Below, piece by piece: positions 1 through 7,855 of a DNA stretch of 64,000 nucleotides. Positions within the stretch are counted from its first letter, which is position 1, and every line of letters begins with the position of its first letter. The stretch is from Nitrospirota bacterium (GTDB taxonomy: Bacteria; Nitrospirota; Nitrospiria; Nitrospirales; Nitrospiraceae), in contig SCVN01000004.1 of the NCBI GenBank assembly GCA_004296885.1, positions 1 through 64,000 on the forward strand, given 5' to 3'. A program made the position numbers and the translations under genes. The notes beneath the pieces are model-generated. The model was given only the letters and a program-made list of their open reading frames with translations, searched no databases and was not told where the DNA came from.

Positions 1-120
1 CCCCTTGTCGCTGCACACCTTCGTCAGCGCCGAGGTCAACGTCGTCTTGCCGTGGTCCACGTGCCCGATCGTCCCAATGTTCACGTGGGGCTTCCGCCGC
101 TCGTATTTCGCCTTCGCCAT
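1..120 (-). CDS. tuf: Elongation factor Tu, N-terminal part
   Basis: The first 40 codons are present and the rest lies outside the window. EF-Tu is the GTPase that brings aminoacyl-tRNA to the ribosome. The N terminus [20 protein letters not shown] leads straight into the P-loop GHVDHGKTT, which is diagnostic. A GGGAGA Shine-Dalgarno lies just upstream of the ATG at 118-120. It follows tRNA-Tyr, tRNA-Gly and tRNA-Thr on the same strand, the classical bacterial tRNA-tuf arrangement, so it is probably co-transcribed with them from the promoter at 738-766. Confidence 0.97.
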   Translation of the reverse strand, partial: MAKAKYERRKPHVNIGTIGHVDHGKTTLTSALTKVCSDKG

Positions 121-210
121 AGATCTTCTCCCTCGTTTTTTTCCTAGCCCTCAAGGGTCGCCCAGATCGGTCCGTCGCGTCTCACACGCGCCAGCACAAG
201 CAGCTTGGCA

Positions 211-286
211 TGGAGCCCACGACGCGGATTGAACGCGTGACCTCGTCCTTACCAAGGACGTGCTCTGCCAACTGAGCTACGTGGGC
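211..286 (-). tRNA. tRNA-Thr(GGT)
   Basis: Cloverleaf read by eye: acceptor GCCCACG/CGTGGGC, D arm GCTC/GAGC, anticodon stem CGTCC/GGACG with loop TTGGTAA (anticodon GGT), T loop TTCAATC, discriminator T and encoded CCA. It is the last tRNA before tuf. Its 3' trailer begins TGCCAAGC, weakly like the repeats that follow tRNA-Tyr and tRNA-Arg. Confidence 0.97.
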
Positions 287-356
287 ACCCTCTCATTCAC
301 CCAGCAGATCCACCGGCAACATCCATCGGCAACCGGCCTCGAAGACCGCGCCATCA

Positions 357-431
357 TGGAGCGGGCGACGGGATTTGAACCCGCGACAGCCAGCTTGGAA
401 GGCTGGAACTCTACCACTGAGCTACGCCCGC
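357..431 (-). tRNA. tRNA-Gly(TCC)
   Basis: Acceptor GCGGGCG/CGCCCGC, D arm GCTC/GAGT, anticodon stem CCAGC/GCTGG with loop CTTCCAA (anticodon TCC), T arm GCGGG/CCCGT, encoded CCA. It is the middle gene of the Tyr-Gly-Thr-tuf unit. Its trailer shows no convincing copy of the hairpin repeat found behind tRNA-Tyr. Confidence 0.97.
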
Positions 432-439
432 ATGAGACC

Positions 440-505
440 AAACCAAACTACGGTTTCTATCCGGCTCGCCTAAATCAAAGCTCGCCGGTTCGAGCAAGCT
501 TGGTG
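440..505 (-). repeat. tRNA-trailing hairpin repeat behind tRNA-Tyr
   Basis: On the minus strand it starts at the base after the tRNA-Tyr CCA with CACCAAGCTTGCTCGAA, nearly the same as the start of the unit behind tRNA-Arg at 22237. Hairpin 1 pairs 480-488 with 461-469 (CCGGC/GCCGG, then a tandem G-A/A-G mismatch, then two more pairs) around a 10-nt loop. The sequence ATAG follows, then hairpin 2 (AAACC/GGTTT, 452-456 with 440-444). The order matches the other family members: leader, GC stem, short second stem. Function unknown. Confidence 0.75.
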
Positions 506-590
506 TGGTGGGCAGGCAAGGATTCGAACCTTGGAAGCCGATGGCAACAGATTTACAGTCTGCCCCCTTTGTCCACTTGGGTACCTGCCC
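506..590 (-). tRNA. tRNA-Tyr(GTA)
   Basis: Class II tRNA with a long variable arm. Acceptor GGGCAGG/CCTGCCC, anticodon stem CAGAC/ATCTG region with loop reading GTA, T arm CAAGG/CCTTG, discriminator A and encoded CCA. It is the first gene of the tRNA-tuf transcription unit, downstream of the promoter at 738-766. Confidence 0.97.
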
Positions 591-737
591 GGCCGAGCCC
601 ATGAATCTTCGCGTAAAATTGAGATAAACCATGCCGAACGCAAAAGCAAACCATCCCATAGACAGTCCTCCCGCTATCACACGATGGAACCGGGTGACTG
701 TCTCAGGGATGGAGATATGTGGCTCAGGAAACGCCCG

Positions 738-766
738 ATTGTAGAAGCAAAACGGCAGATTGTCAA
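738..766 (-). promoter_or_regulatory. Strong sigma70 promoter for the tRNA-tuf unit
   Basis: On the minus strand there is TTGACA (766-761), exactly 17 bases, then TACAAT (743-738). A GC-rich discriminator CGGGCG follows, typical of stringently controlled stable-RNA promoters. The expected start is near 731, about 140 nt before tRNA-Tyr. Confidence 0.85.
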
Positions 767-785
767 GAGGAAGTTTGAGGCATTT

Positions 786-1700
786 TTATGACCGGCAGGG
801 CATTGCCTCTTTAGGAGCCAACCGATGCTGCTCCATGACTAAAGAGGCGCGTTGCGCCTGTCCTCCAGAAGCTCCAAATAACACTTCGAGCAACACCCGC
901 AACTCCTGTGGAGTGAGTCGATGAGAGGGAGCCAGATAGCGCTTACGGGTCACCTGCCGTTCGGCTTGGTCTTCCGGTTCATAGTAACCGATGAGATCCC
1001 CATCCTTGTCCGCTTTCCTCAGGCGTTGCAGCCACTGATCGTTTGCGTATGCAGGCCGACTCTGTTTCGACGCTCTGCCCAGCTCCAACTGGCTCCAGAT
1101 GGCCCAACCGACAAAAACAGCCCAGGACTCATTCAGTGCTTCCCAGGCTTCTCGCTCGCTGAGGAAGCGGATTTCCGTCGCTCCCCTCCTCTGCACGACG
1201 GGCGTAATCGTCACCACTTGATACCAACATCGCTGCCGCTCTTCGGCAAAGGCGCGCAGACGGAGAACCTCTGGGCTCAGAACTTTCTCATCGAGTTGCG
1301 ATCCAATGTAGTCCATGTACGCATGAAGGAATTCGTGAAACAGCGTGCTCACTTCACGGTGCGTCATCTTGGCCAGTGGCTTCAACGTTCCACCGGCCCC
1401 ATTAAACGACAGCGCGAGATTCAGCAGCATCCGATGTTCTTGGGGATGGTATTCCGCCGCAAACGCATGGAGATCTTCAAATTCCAGCGTGAGAAAGTCC
1501 GGCGGAATAACCCGCAGGAATTTTGTCGGGAGCCCCAATGCCTCAGCCTGGATAATCAAGTTGCTCCAGGGGCTCTTGGGAGGAACGGCATTGGCGCCAG
1601 GCTCACCTGCACCTGCATGCACCGGCCAACCACAAAGTCCGACGCTCATTACGGCAAGCAACAGCCATAGACGAAGCCGCCGCACGAGCGTCAATCCCAT
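786..1700 (-). CDS. Secreted HExxH metalloprotease-like protein
   Basis: A 304-residue protein with an N-terminal signal peptide (basic MGLTLVRRLR, then a hydrophobic stretch to about residue 30). In its first half the sequence TLFHEFLHAYMDY carries an HExxH motif expected to bind zinc, and EREAWEALNESWAVF further on could supply a third ligand. I do not recognise a named family. The ATG lies inside the end of the upstream helicase gene (10-base overlap), so translation is probably coupled. It is the last gene of the minus operon that starts at 4638. A secreted or periplasmic peptidase is inferred; substrate unknown. Confidence 0.7.
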   Translation of the reverse strand: MGLTLVRRLRLWLLLAVMSVGLCGWPVHAGAGEPGANAVPPKSPWSNLIIQAEALGLPTKFLRVIPPDFLTLEFEDLHAFAAEYHPQEHRMLLNLALSFNGAGGTLKPLAKMTHREVSTLFHEFLHAYMDYIGSQLDEKVLSPEVLRLRAFAEERQRCWYQVVTITPVVQRRGATEIRFLSEREAWEALNESWAVFVGWAIWSQLELGRASKQSRPAYANDQWLQRLRKADKDGDLIGYYEPEDQAERQVTRKRYLAPSHRLTPQELRVLLEVLFGASGGQAQRASLVMEQHRLAPKEAMPCRS

Positions 1701-3724
1701 TCGCGGAAGCGCTCGTCATACGCCCCGCTTTCTTCCACAAGGGCCCACGTGTCGAGTAGCGAGGACGGCACATCATCCAAGAAACGAGATGGCCTGGAGA
1801 GGATCGAGCCGGTGGATTTGTCAAACACGTTGATCGGATAGGTTAAGAACAAGTGCTGCTTCGCGCGGGTCACCGCGACATAGAAAAGTCGCCGCTCCTC
1901 TTCCAATTCCTCCTCGGTGGCAAAGGAATAGGCAGAGGGAAACCGCCCGTCCACGACCCACAGCACGAACACGCATTGCCATTCCAGCCCTTTGGCCGAG
2001 TGGATCGTGGAGAGCACCAATCGTTCGTCGTCCCGACTTCCTGCTTCCACATCCACCACACTCGAGTCCGGCGGTTCCAGCGCGAGATCGGCCAAAAACT
2101 CGTCCAGCTTGGGATAGCGTTCCGCCATGGAGTAGAGATGCTCCAGATCCCGCATACGTTTGGGATAATCGTCATACTGTTCCTTAAGAATCGGGAGATA
2201 ATAGCCGTAAATTTCATTCACTTGCTCGGCCGGCGTCAGCGAGCCGGTGCTGCCGGCCTCGTCCAACACCCGCGCAAGTTCCTTCAAAGCCCGCCCGGAC
2301 CGTCCGCTAACGTCCTTCAGAACATCGCCGGGTCGGAGATCAGGCTGTTCGGCCCGGATGAAAGACGCGATCAAATCCTGGGCTTTTTTCGGTCCCACGC
2401 CCTCCACGAGCAGCAGAACACGGTTCCAACTCACGGCATCCAGCGGATTCTCGATCACGCGCAAATGAGCCAGCAAATCCTTGACGTGCGCGGTCTCGAT
2501 GAACTTGAACCCGCCGCGCTTCACAAAGGGCAGATCCCTTCGAGAGAGCTCGATTTCCAGGTCGAAGGAGTGGAAACTGGACCGGAACAGGATAGCCATC
2601 TCGTCCAACGGGATCCCTTCTTCACGTAGTTCAAGAATCTTCTGGGCCACGAAACGGGACTGGGCATTTTCTCCCGCCGCTTGAACCAGAGCCGGCAGAG
2701 GACCGTCCAGCTTCCGCGTGAACAAGTGCTTGCTGTACTTCTCGGCAGCCCCGTGGATGATCTCGTTGGCCAGATTCAGGATCGGCTGGGTGCTCCGGTA
2801 ATTTTCTTCCAACTTGTAGATCGTGGCGCCGGGAAACAGCTGCGGAAACTCCATGATGTTCCGGAACGTGGCGCCGCGGAACGCATAGATGGATTGCGAG
2901 TCGTCCCCCACCACCATCACGTTGTCGTGCGTCGCCGCCAACTTTCGGACCAAGTCCGCCTGAAGCCGGTTCGTATCCTGGTACTCATCCACCAGAATGT
3001 AGCGAAAATTCGACGAGATCGCCTGACGTGTGGCCTCATGTTCGCTCAGCAGCAGGCGCAACTTGACGAGGAGATCGTCGTAGTCCATCAGCTGCCGCTG
3101 CCGCTTGGCTGCCTCGTAGGCTCTCTGAAGTTTGGCCAGCGCATCCAGATGCTCGGAGAAATGGGCAAACTCCGAGAGCACGACATCATCCAGCCCCTGA
3201 AGCGTGTTCTCGCACTTACTGAAGATTTCGGCGATCGTCGCCTTGCGCGGGAACCGCTTATCCTTTTCGTTCATCCCCAGTTGAGCGCGCAGCAAGTTGA
3301 TCAGATCTTCCGCGTCTCCGCGATCCAGGATCGTAAATCCCGACTCCAGCCCGATCGGCCGGCCATACCGGCGCAGCAAGAGATTGGCCATCGAGTGAAA
3401 GGTCCCCCCTTGGACCCGCTCACTGCGCGCTCCGATCAGGACACCGGCCCGCTGCAGCATCTCCTGCGCCGATTTGCGGGTGAAGGTCAGGAGCAGAATC
3501 GCCGACGGATCCACGCCCTTGTCGATGAGATAGGCCACGCGATAGACCAGCGCCCTGGTCTTGCCGCTACCGGCGCCGGCAATCACCAGCGAGGGGCCAT
3601 CTCCCGCCGTGACGGCGGCCAACTGCTGCGGATTCAGCGCCGCCGCATAGTCCAGCGACAGTTTCGCCGGTTGGGCCTCTTCCATCGGCCGTTTCAATAT
3701 ATAGGGCTTGACTTCTCGTTCCAT
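1691..3724 (-). CDS. UvrD/PcrA/Rep family DNA helicase
   Basis: Superfamily 1A 3'-5' helicase of 677 residues. Visible motifs: Q motif LNPQQLAAVTA, Walker A AGAGSGKT (about 49-56), motif II VDEYQDTN, motif III GDDSQSIYAFRG, motif V IHSAKGLEWQ and motif VI YVAVTRAK. These give ATP-driven unwinding in repair or replication restart. It is slightly shorter than E. coli UvrD and its C terminus lacks an obvious Tudor-like tail, so UvrD, PcrA and Rep cannot be separated here. AAAGG precedes the ATG. It sits 17 bases after the CsgG-like gene and overlaps the protease gene, an unusual set of operon partners. Confidence 0.93.
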   Translation of the reverse strand: MEREVKPYILKRPMEEAQPAKLSLDYAAALNPQQLAAVTAGDGPSLVIAGAGSGKTRALVYRVAYLIDKGVDPSAILLLTFTRKSAQEMLQRAGVLIGARSERVQGGTFHSMANLLLRRYGRPIGLESGFTILDRGDAEDLINLLRAQLGMNEKDKRFPRKATIAEIFSKCENTLQGLDDVVLSEFAHFSEHLDALAKLQRAYEAAKRQRQLMDYDDLLVKLRLLLSEHEATRQAISSNFRYILVDEYQDTNRLQADLVRKLAATHDNVMVVGDDSQSIYAFRGATFRNIMEFPQLFPGATIYKLEENYRSTQPILNLANEIIHGAAEKYSKHLFTRKLDGPLPALVQAAGENAQSRFVAQKILELREEGIPLDEMAILFRSSFHSFDLEIELSRRDLPFVKRGGFKFIETAHVKDLLAHLRVIENPLDAVSWNRVLLLVEGVGPKKAQDLIASFIRAEQPDLRPGDVLKDVSGRSGRALKELARVLDEAGSTGSLTPAEQVNEIYGYYLPILKEQYDDYPKRMRDLEHLYSMAERYPKLDEFLADLALEPPDSSVVDVEAGSRDDERLVLSTIHSAKGLEWQCVFVLWVVDGRFPSAYSFATEEELEEERRLFYVAVTRAKQHLFLTYPINVFDKSTGSILSRPSRFLDDVPSSLLDTWALVEESGAYDERFREWD

Positions 3725-3741
3725 GGCACCTTTCTTGCCGG

Positions 3742-4638
3742 CTATTTTTCTTCCTCGAACTTCCGATGGGCCTCAGCAGCCGCCTTGACATGCCCGACCG
3801 CCTCCATGTAGCGGGGCTTCGGCGTAATCTTCTCGGCCGCACGGTAGGCCTTCTCCGCCTTGTCAAACTCGCTCATGATCTCGTAGACGATGCCCAGATC
3901 ATACCAGGCTGCGCTGTTCATCGGGTCCTGCGCGACAATCCCTTCCCACTGGGCAATCGCATCTTCAGGCCGATTCGCCTTGATATACTCGATTCCTTGT
4001 TTCACGTCGGCATCGCCGAACAGCCAGCCGCCGTTTTCGAATCCCCGCTCGACCTTGACCGGATGGGGCTGCAGACTTGCCGCAGCCTTAGCCACGGCAT
4101 TCTGCGCCAGCTTCGCCATTAACTCCGGCCGCTCCCCTTCGTCCTTCCTGAACGTCCGCCGCAGCCCCCGTCCCTCGGCAGGATTGCCTCCGATGACTTG
4201 CCTGGCCATCAGGATCTCCCCTGTCTCCGTCTTCACAACCCGGTAGGACAGCGCGAGCTTTCCCTGGCCCAGATGCGGCATGACCTTCCCCAGCACGAGC
4301 GCATCCACCCCCAACACCCTACCGGCCTTGGCAGCCAGCTTCTCATCCACCACACCGGTCATCCCGAGGATTTGCTCCTGTTCTAGAGCCAACAGCTTCT
4401 CGCGTTCGACGACTTTGAAATATTGGCCCTCGACCAGATGGGCGGTCAGTAGCTCGGCGAGCTTTCTGCCTGAATCCCCAGGGCCCTCAAATGTCGTGAC
4501 AGCCAGCGAATGGACTCCTTTAGCTTTGAGATTGACCACGGCCGGCGCCTGCAAGGTGAAATTTAAATGCTGGGTCGCGCAGGCTGAGAGGCTGAGGGCC
4601 AGGCCGAGGAGAGTCGGTAGATGCAGCCTTATCTTCAC
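3742..4638 (-). CDS. CsgG-like/TPR outer-membrane lipoprotein
   Basis: A 298-residue lipoprotein. I chose the GTG at 4636-4638 because GAAGGA stands 7 bases upstream and the product begins VKIRLHLPTLLGLALSLSAC, a clean lipobox. The first half resembles the CsgG family: LAVTTFEGPGDSGRKLAELL, then the repeated VVEREKLLALEQEQ and VDALVLGKV. The C-terminal third has TPR-like helices (AAWYDLGIVYEIMSEFDKA). Such proteins act in envelope assembly or secretion; the exact role is unknown. First gene of the operon with the helicase and protease genes. Confidence 0.75.
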   Translation of the reverse strand: MKIRLHLPTLLGLALSLSACATQHLNFTLQAPAVVNLKAKGVHSLAVTTFEGPGDSGRKLAELLTAHLVEGQYFKVVEREKLLALEQEQILGMTGVVDEKLAAKAGRVLGVDALVLGKVMPHLGQGKLALSYRVVKTETGEILMARQVIGGNPAEGRGLRRTFRKDEGERPELMAKLAQNAVAKAAASLQPHPVKVERGFENGGWLFGDADVKQGIEYIKANRPEDAIAQWEGIVAQDPMNSAAWYDLGIVYEIMSEFDKAEKAYRAAEKITPKPRYMEAVGHVKAAAEAHRKFEEEK

Positions 4639-4677
4639 CACTTGTTCCTTCTGAGTAATCCCCGTGGATGCGGCAGA

Positions 4678-4706
4678 GAAATACCACAGAGCCCAACCTG
4701 TTGCAA
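4678..4706 (-). promoter_or_regulatory. Promoter for the CsgG-like/uvrD operon
   Basis: Minus strand TTGCAA (4706-4701), 17-base spacer, TATTTC (4683-4678). The start would be near 4671, giving a leader of about 33 nt with the GAAGGA site. It is back to back with the plus promoter at 4732-4760. Confidence 0.55.
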
Positions 4707-4731
4707 TGACCAACCGCCCCCCTACAGCATC

Positions 4732-4760
4732 TTGGAGTCCTGGGCGAATTTGTATATAAT
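4732..4760 (+). promoter_or_regulatory. Promoter for the glgP operon
   Basis: TTGGAG (4732-4737), 17-base spacer, perfect TATAAT (4755-4760). The start is expected near 4767, leaving a very short leader that just holds GGAGGA before the ATG at 4783. Confidence 0.8.
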
Positions 4761-4782
4761 GGGTCGCTCGGAGGAAAACACG

Positions 4783-5661
4783 ATGAGCGCGTCCAAAGAC
4801 TCAGACACCGACCTGCTGCGTGAACTGGCTGCGATGATGGTCGCGGTGGCCGGCGAGTCCGTCACCATGGTCAAGCGAAGCGCCCCTGACGCGGCCTTGA
4901 AACTCAAATCCAAACAGGAATGGGATATCTATCTCGAATTTCTCAAAGTCCTGTTCAACCTGGCCGATCGGCTGTCCGTCCTCCATCTCCCGATCCAAGA
5001 GCAACCTCCCTTTATGGACAGCCTTGAGGACCAGGTTTCCCAACACTTGAAAACGGTCCTGGCTCCGGCCCTTGGTCCCGACAGCGACGATATGGAAGTC
5101 ACGGTGACGATCGGCAAAGCCGTCGCCGACAGTCGGCAACGATACGAGCGATTTCGTTTTCTCGTGACAGACGAAAGCCCGGGCCGGGCCGACTATCTGA
5201 AAGTGATTGGAGAACGGATCGGAGAACTGATTGACGCGACCGGAAACGGCATGGTCACGTCTGCCGCAACCCTGTGCATCAGCTCCGCCATTCCTGCGAT
5301 GCAGGCCTTGTTTGACGAGGTCCTTTCGGGAAAGACGGCGACGGCGGCCGCCTCCCATCAGAGCAAACCGACAACGGTCGCTCCCCCCACACAGCCGGCA
5401 CAGCAGGAGGGCACATCCAAGCCGGGCACGACCGGAGCCTCCAATGAAATCAAACTCGTCAGCGTCATGGCCACCGTTTCGGGGGAAGAAGTGGAAACTC
5501 GTTGGGGCCTCCACCCTCGGTTTCGGCAAGATCTGACCCAGGATGAAAGCAAGGAACTGACCAAGCTCATGAACCGGGTCACCCAGATCCTCGGCGAGCG
5601 ATACGCGACCGTCGCCTTCTCATCGGACTGGGCCTCCTGGAACCAGATTGGCCACGCGTGA
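4783..5661 (+). CDS. Conserved hypothetical protein upstream of glgP
   Basis: A 292-residue soluble protein with no signal peptide. The start is set by GGAGGA at 4770-4775 and ATG at 4783. The N-terminal two thirds are predicted helical (LLRELAAMMVAVAGESVTMV, then LEFLKVLFNLADRLSVLHL). A Thr/Ala/Pro/Gln linker (about 190-220) leads to a C-terminal domain ending in WASWNQIGHA. I do not recognise it. It is the first gene of a unit with glycogen phosphorylase, 22 bases apart, so a link to storage metabolism is possible but unproven. Confidence 0.7.
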   Translation: MSASKDSDTDLLRELAAMMVAVAGESVTMVKRSAPDAALKLKSKQEWDIYLEFLKVLFNLADRLSVLHLPIQEQPPFMDSLEDQVSQHLKTVLAPALGPDSDDMEVTVTIGKAVADSRQRYERFRFLVTDESPGRADYLKVIGERIGELIDATGNGMVTSAATLCISSAIPAMQALFDEVLSGKTATAAASHQSKPTTVAPPTQPAQQEGTSKPGTTGASNEIKLVSVMATVSGEEVETRWGLHPRFRQDLTQDESKELTKLMNRVTQILGERYATVAFSSDWASWNQIGHA

Positions 5662-5683
5662 GAACCACCCAGAGGACATATTC

Positions 5684-7855
5684 GTGAGCGATCAACCGTC
5701 ACATCATCCCGCAACCCCTTACGAAATCCACCAACTTCCCCGCGCCTTGGGACGCCTGGGAGAACTGGCCAACAATCTCTGGTGGAGCTGGAAGCCCGAA
5801 GCGCGCCGGCTGTTTGAAACCATTGACCCGACCCTCTGGCGACTCGCCCACCACAATCCAGTCAAGCTACTCCACGATCTCAAACCGGAGCGGCTGGCGA
5901 CCCTCGCGGAAGACCCTGTGTTCGTCCGTCAATATTCGGCCGTATTGAAGGCGTTCGACCAGTACCTGGCCTCCCAAGGGACCTGGATCGCCACCCAACA
6001 TCCGGCGCTGGCCGGATCCGCCATCGCCTACTTCTCGGCGGAGTTCGGCCTCCACAACTCGCTCCCCATTTACAGCGGTGGCTTGGGCGTCTTGGCCGGA
6101 GACCATTGCAAGGAAGCCAGCGATTTGGGATTGCCTCTCACGGGACTCGGGTTCATGTACCCGCAAGGCTACTTTCACCAACGCATTACCCCAGATGGCT
6201 GGCAGGAGGCCGAGTACGTTCCCTTCAACCCTCAAGAATCCCCGATCCGGCAAGCCCATACCCCCCAAGGCGAGCCCTGCCGCATCACGGTCTCGCTCGG
6301 CGCCAGCATCGTGTCCGCCATCGTTTGGCATGTGCGGGTTGGCCGCATCGCCTTGTACTTGATCGACACGGACGTGCCCGAGAACGAGCCTCGGGATCGG
6401 GAACTCTCGGCCCGCCTCTATGGCGGCGATCAGGACATGCGCCTGCGCCAGGAGATCCTGCTGGGCATCGGCGGGGTCCGGGTCTTCCGGGCTCTGGGCC
6501 TGTCCCCGTCCGCCTGGCACGTCAACGAGGGCCATTCGGCCTTCCTCACGCTCGAACGACTGCGCGAGCACGTGCAAGCCGGACGCTCTCACGCCGAAGC
6601 CACCGAGCTCGTCCGGCAGAGCACCGTCTTCACCACCCATACGCCGGTTCCGGCCGGCCACGACGTGTTCCCCTTTTACATGGTGGAGTATTATTTCAAC
6701 GGTTATTGGGAGCAACTGGGCCTGACGCGCGAGGCCTTTCTCCAGTTGGGGGCTCACCCGGAGAAGCCGCACGAGGGGTTCAACATGACCGTGCTGGCCA
6801 TTCGCATGGCGCAGCACCTCAATGGAGTCAGCCGCGAACATGGGCGGGTCTCGCGGGCCATGTGGCGGGCGATCTGGCCTGGCCTCCCCGACGACCGCAT
6901 CCCGATCCGCAGCGTGACGAACGGCATCCACGTCCCGACCTGGGTCGCCCCTGAACTCAACCACCTCTACAGCAAACACCTGGGACCGGACTGGGCTGAG
7001 CGTTGCGACGATCCGGCGGTTTGGCATCGCGTGACCGACATCCCGGACGGCGAACTCTGGGCGGTGCGCCAGATGCTGAAGCGCAAGCTCATGAGCTTCA
7101 TCCGGGAACGCGCGCGCGGGGGCTGGGTCCACGGACGGATGACCGCCAATCAAGTGTTGGCCAGCGGCACCTTGCTTGATCCGGAAGCGCTGACGATCGG
7201 CTTCGCCCGCCGGTTTGCCACTTACAAACGGGCCACCCTGGTCTTCAGCGCCTTGGAACGGCTCAAACATCTACTCCAGGACCGCTGGCGCCCTGTGCAG
7301 ATCGTCTTCGCCGGCAAGGCGCACCCGGCCGATGAGCCTGGCCGACAATTCATCCACGAAGTCTACGGATTCTGCCGCGACCATGGGCTGGGCGGGCACA
7401 TCGCGTTCCTCGAAGATTACAATATGCACATGGCTAAATTCCTGGTCCAGGGGGTCGACGTCTGGCTCAACACCCCCAGACCTCCGATGGAGGCCAGCGG
7501 CACGAGCGGCCAGAAAGCCGCGCTGAACGGAGTCCCGAACCTGAGCGTCTTGGACGGCTGGTGGCACGAGGCCTACGACGGCGCGAACGGCTGGGCCATT
7601 CCCCTGGCCCCGGACCTGACCGATCCCCATGCGCTCGACGCGCACGACGCCGAACATCTCTACCGTATTCTGGAGGCGGACGTGATCCCGCTGTACTATC
7701 AGCGGGACCGGGACGACATCCCGCGCGGCTGGGTCGAACTCGTCAAAGACGCCATCCGCACCGTCGCCCCGCGATTTTCAGCCCGCCGGATGGTCAAGGA
7801 GTACACGAACCTGCTGTACGGCCCCGCCGCTTTCCCTCCGCCTTCAGCCTGGTGA
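5684..7855 (+). CDS. glgP: Alpha-glucan (glycogen) phosphorylase, short type
   Basis: Releases glucose-1-phosphate from glycogen. The 723-residue product starts at the GTG at 5684, set by AGAGGA at 5671-5676. An N-terminal DUF3417-type segment (LGRLGELANNLWWSWKPEA) precedes the phosphorylase core: AYFSAEFGLHNSLPIYSGGL, HVNEGHSAF, VTNGIHVPTW, GFARRFATYKRA, and EASGTSGQKAALNGV with the pyridoxal-phosphate lysine. This is the shorter Thermotoga/Mycobacterium-like class, not the 800-residue E. coli type. Its stop overlaps the start of the HEAT gene (TGATG), so the two are translationally coupled. GlgB (11.8 kb) and MalQ (32.1 kb) are encoded elsewhere in the window. Confidence 0.95.
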   Translation: MSDQPSHHPATPYEIHQLPRALGRLGELANNLWWSWKPEARRLFETIDPTLWRLAHHNPVKLLHDLKPERLATLAEDPVFVRQYSAVLKAFDQYLASQGTWIATQHPALAGSAIAYFSAEFGLHNSLPIYSGGLGVLAGDHCKEASDLGLPLTGLGFMYPQGYFHQRITPDGWQEAEYVPFNPQESPIRQAHTPQGEPCRITVSLGASIVSAIVWHVRVGRIALYLIDTDVPENEPRDRELSARLYGGDQDMRLRQEILLGIGGVRVFRALGLSPSAWHVNEGHSAFLTLERLREHVQAGRSHAEATELVRQSTVFTTHTPVPAGHDVFPFYMVEYYFNGYWEQLGLTREAFLQLGAHPEKPHEGFNMTVLAIRMAQHLNGVSREHGRVSRAMWRAIWPGLPDDRIPIRSVTNGIHVPTWVAPELNHLYSKHLGPDWAERCDDPAVWHRVTDIPDGELWAVRQMLKRKLMSFIRERARGGWVHGRMTANQVLASGTLLDPEALTIGFARRFATYKRATLVFSALERLKHLLQDRWRPVQIVFAGKAHPADEPGRQFIHEVYGFCRDHGLGGHIAFLEDYNMHMAKFLVQGVDVWLNTPRPPMEASGTSGQKAALNGVPNLSVLDGWWHEAYDGANGWAIPLAPDLTDPHALDAHDAEHLYRILEADVIPLYYQRDRDDIPRGWVELVKDAIRTVAPRFSARRMVKEYTNLLYGPAAFPPPSAW

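Noticed and set aside
5867-7270. 467-codon open frame antisense to glgP
   Set aside because: It lies inside the glgP gene, which has full catalytic motifs; long antisense frames are expected in GC-rich coding DNA, and this one has no SD or family signature.
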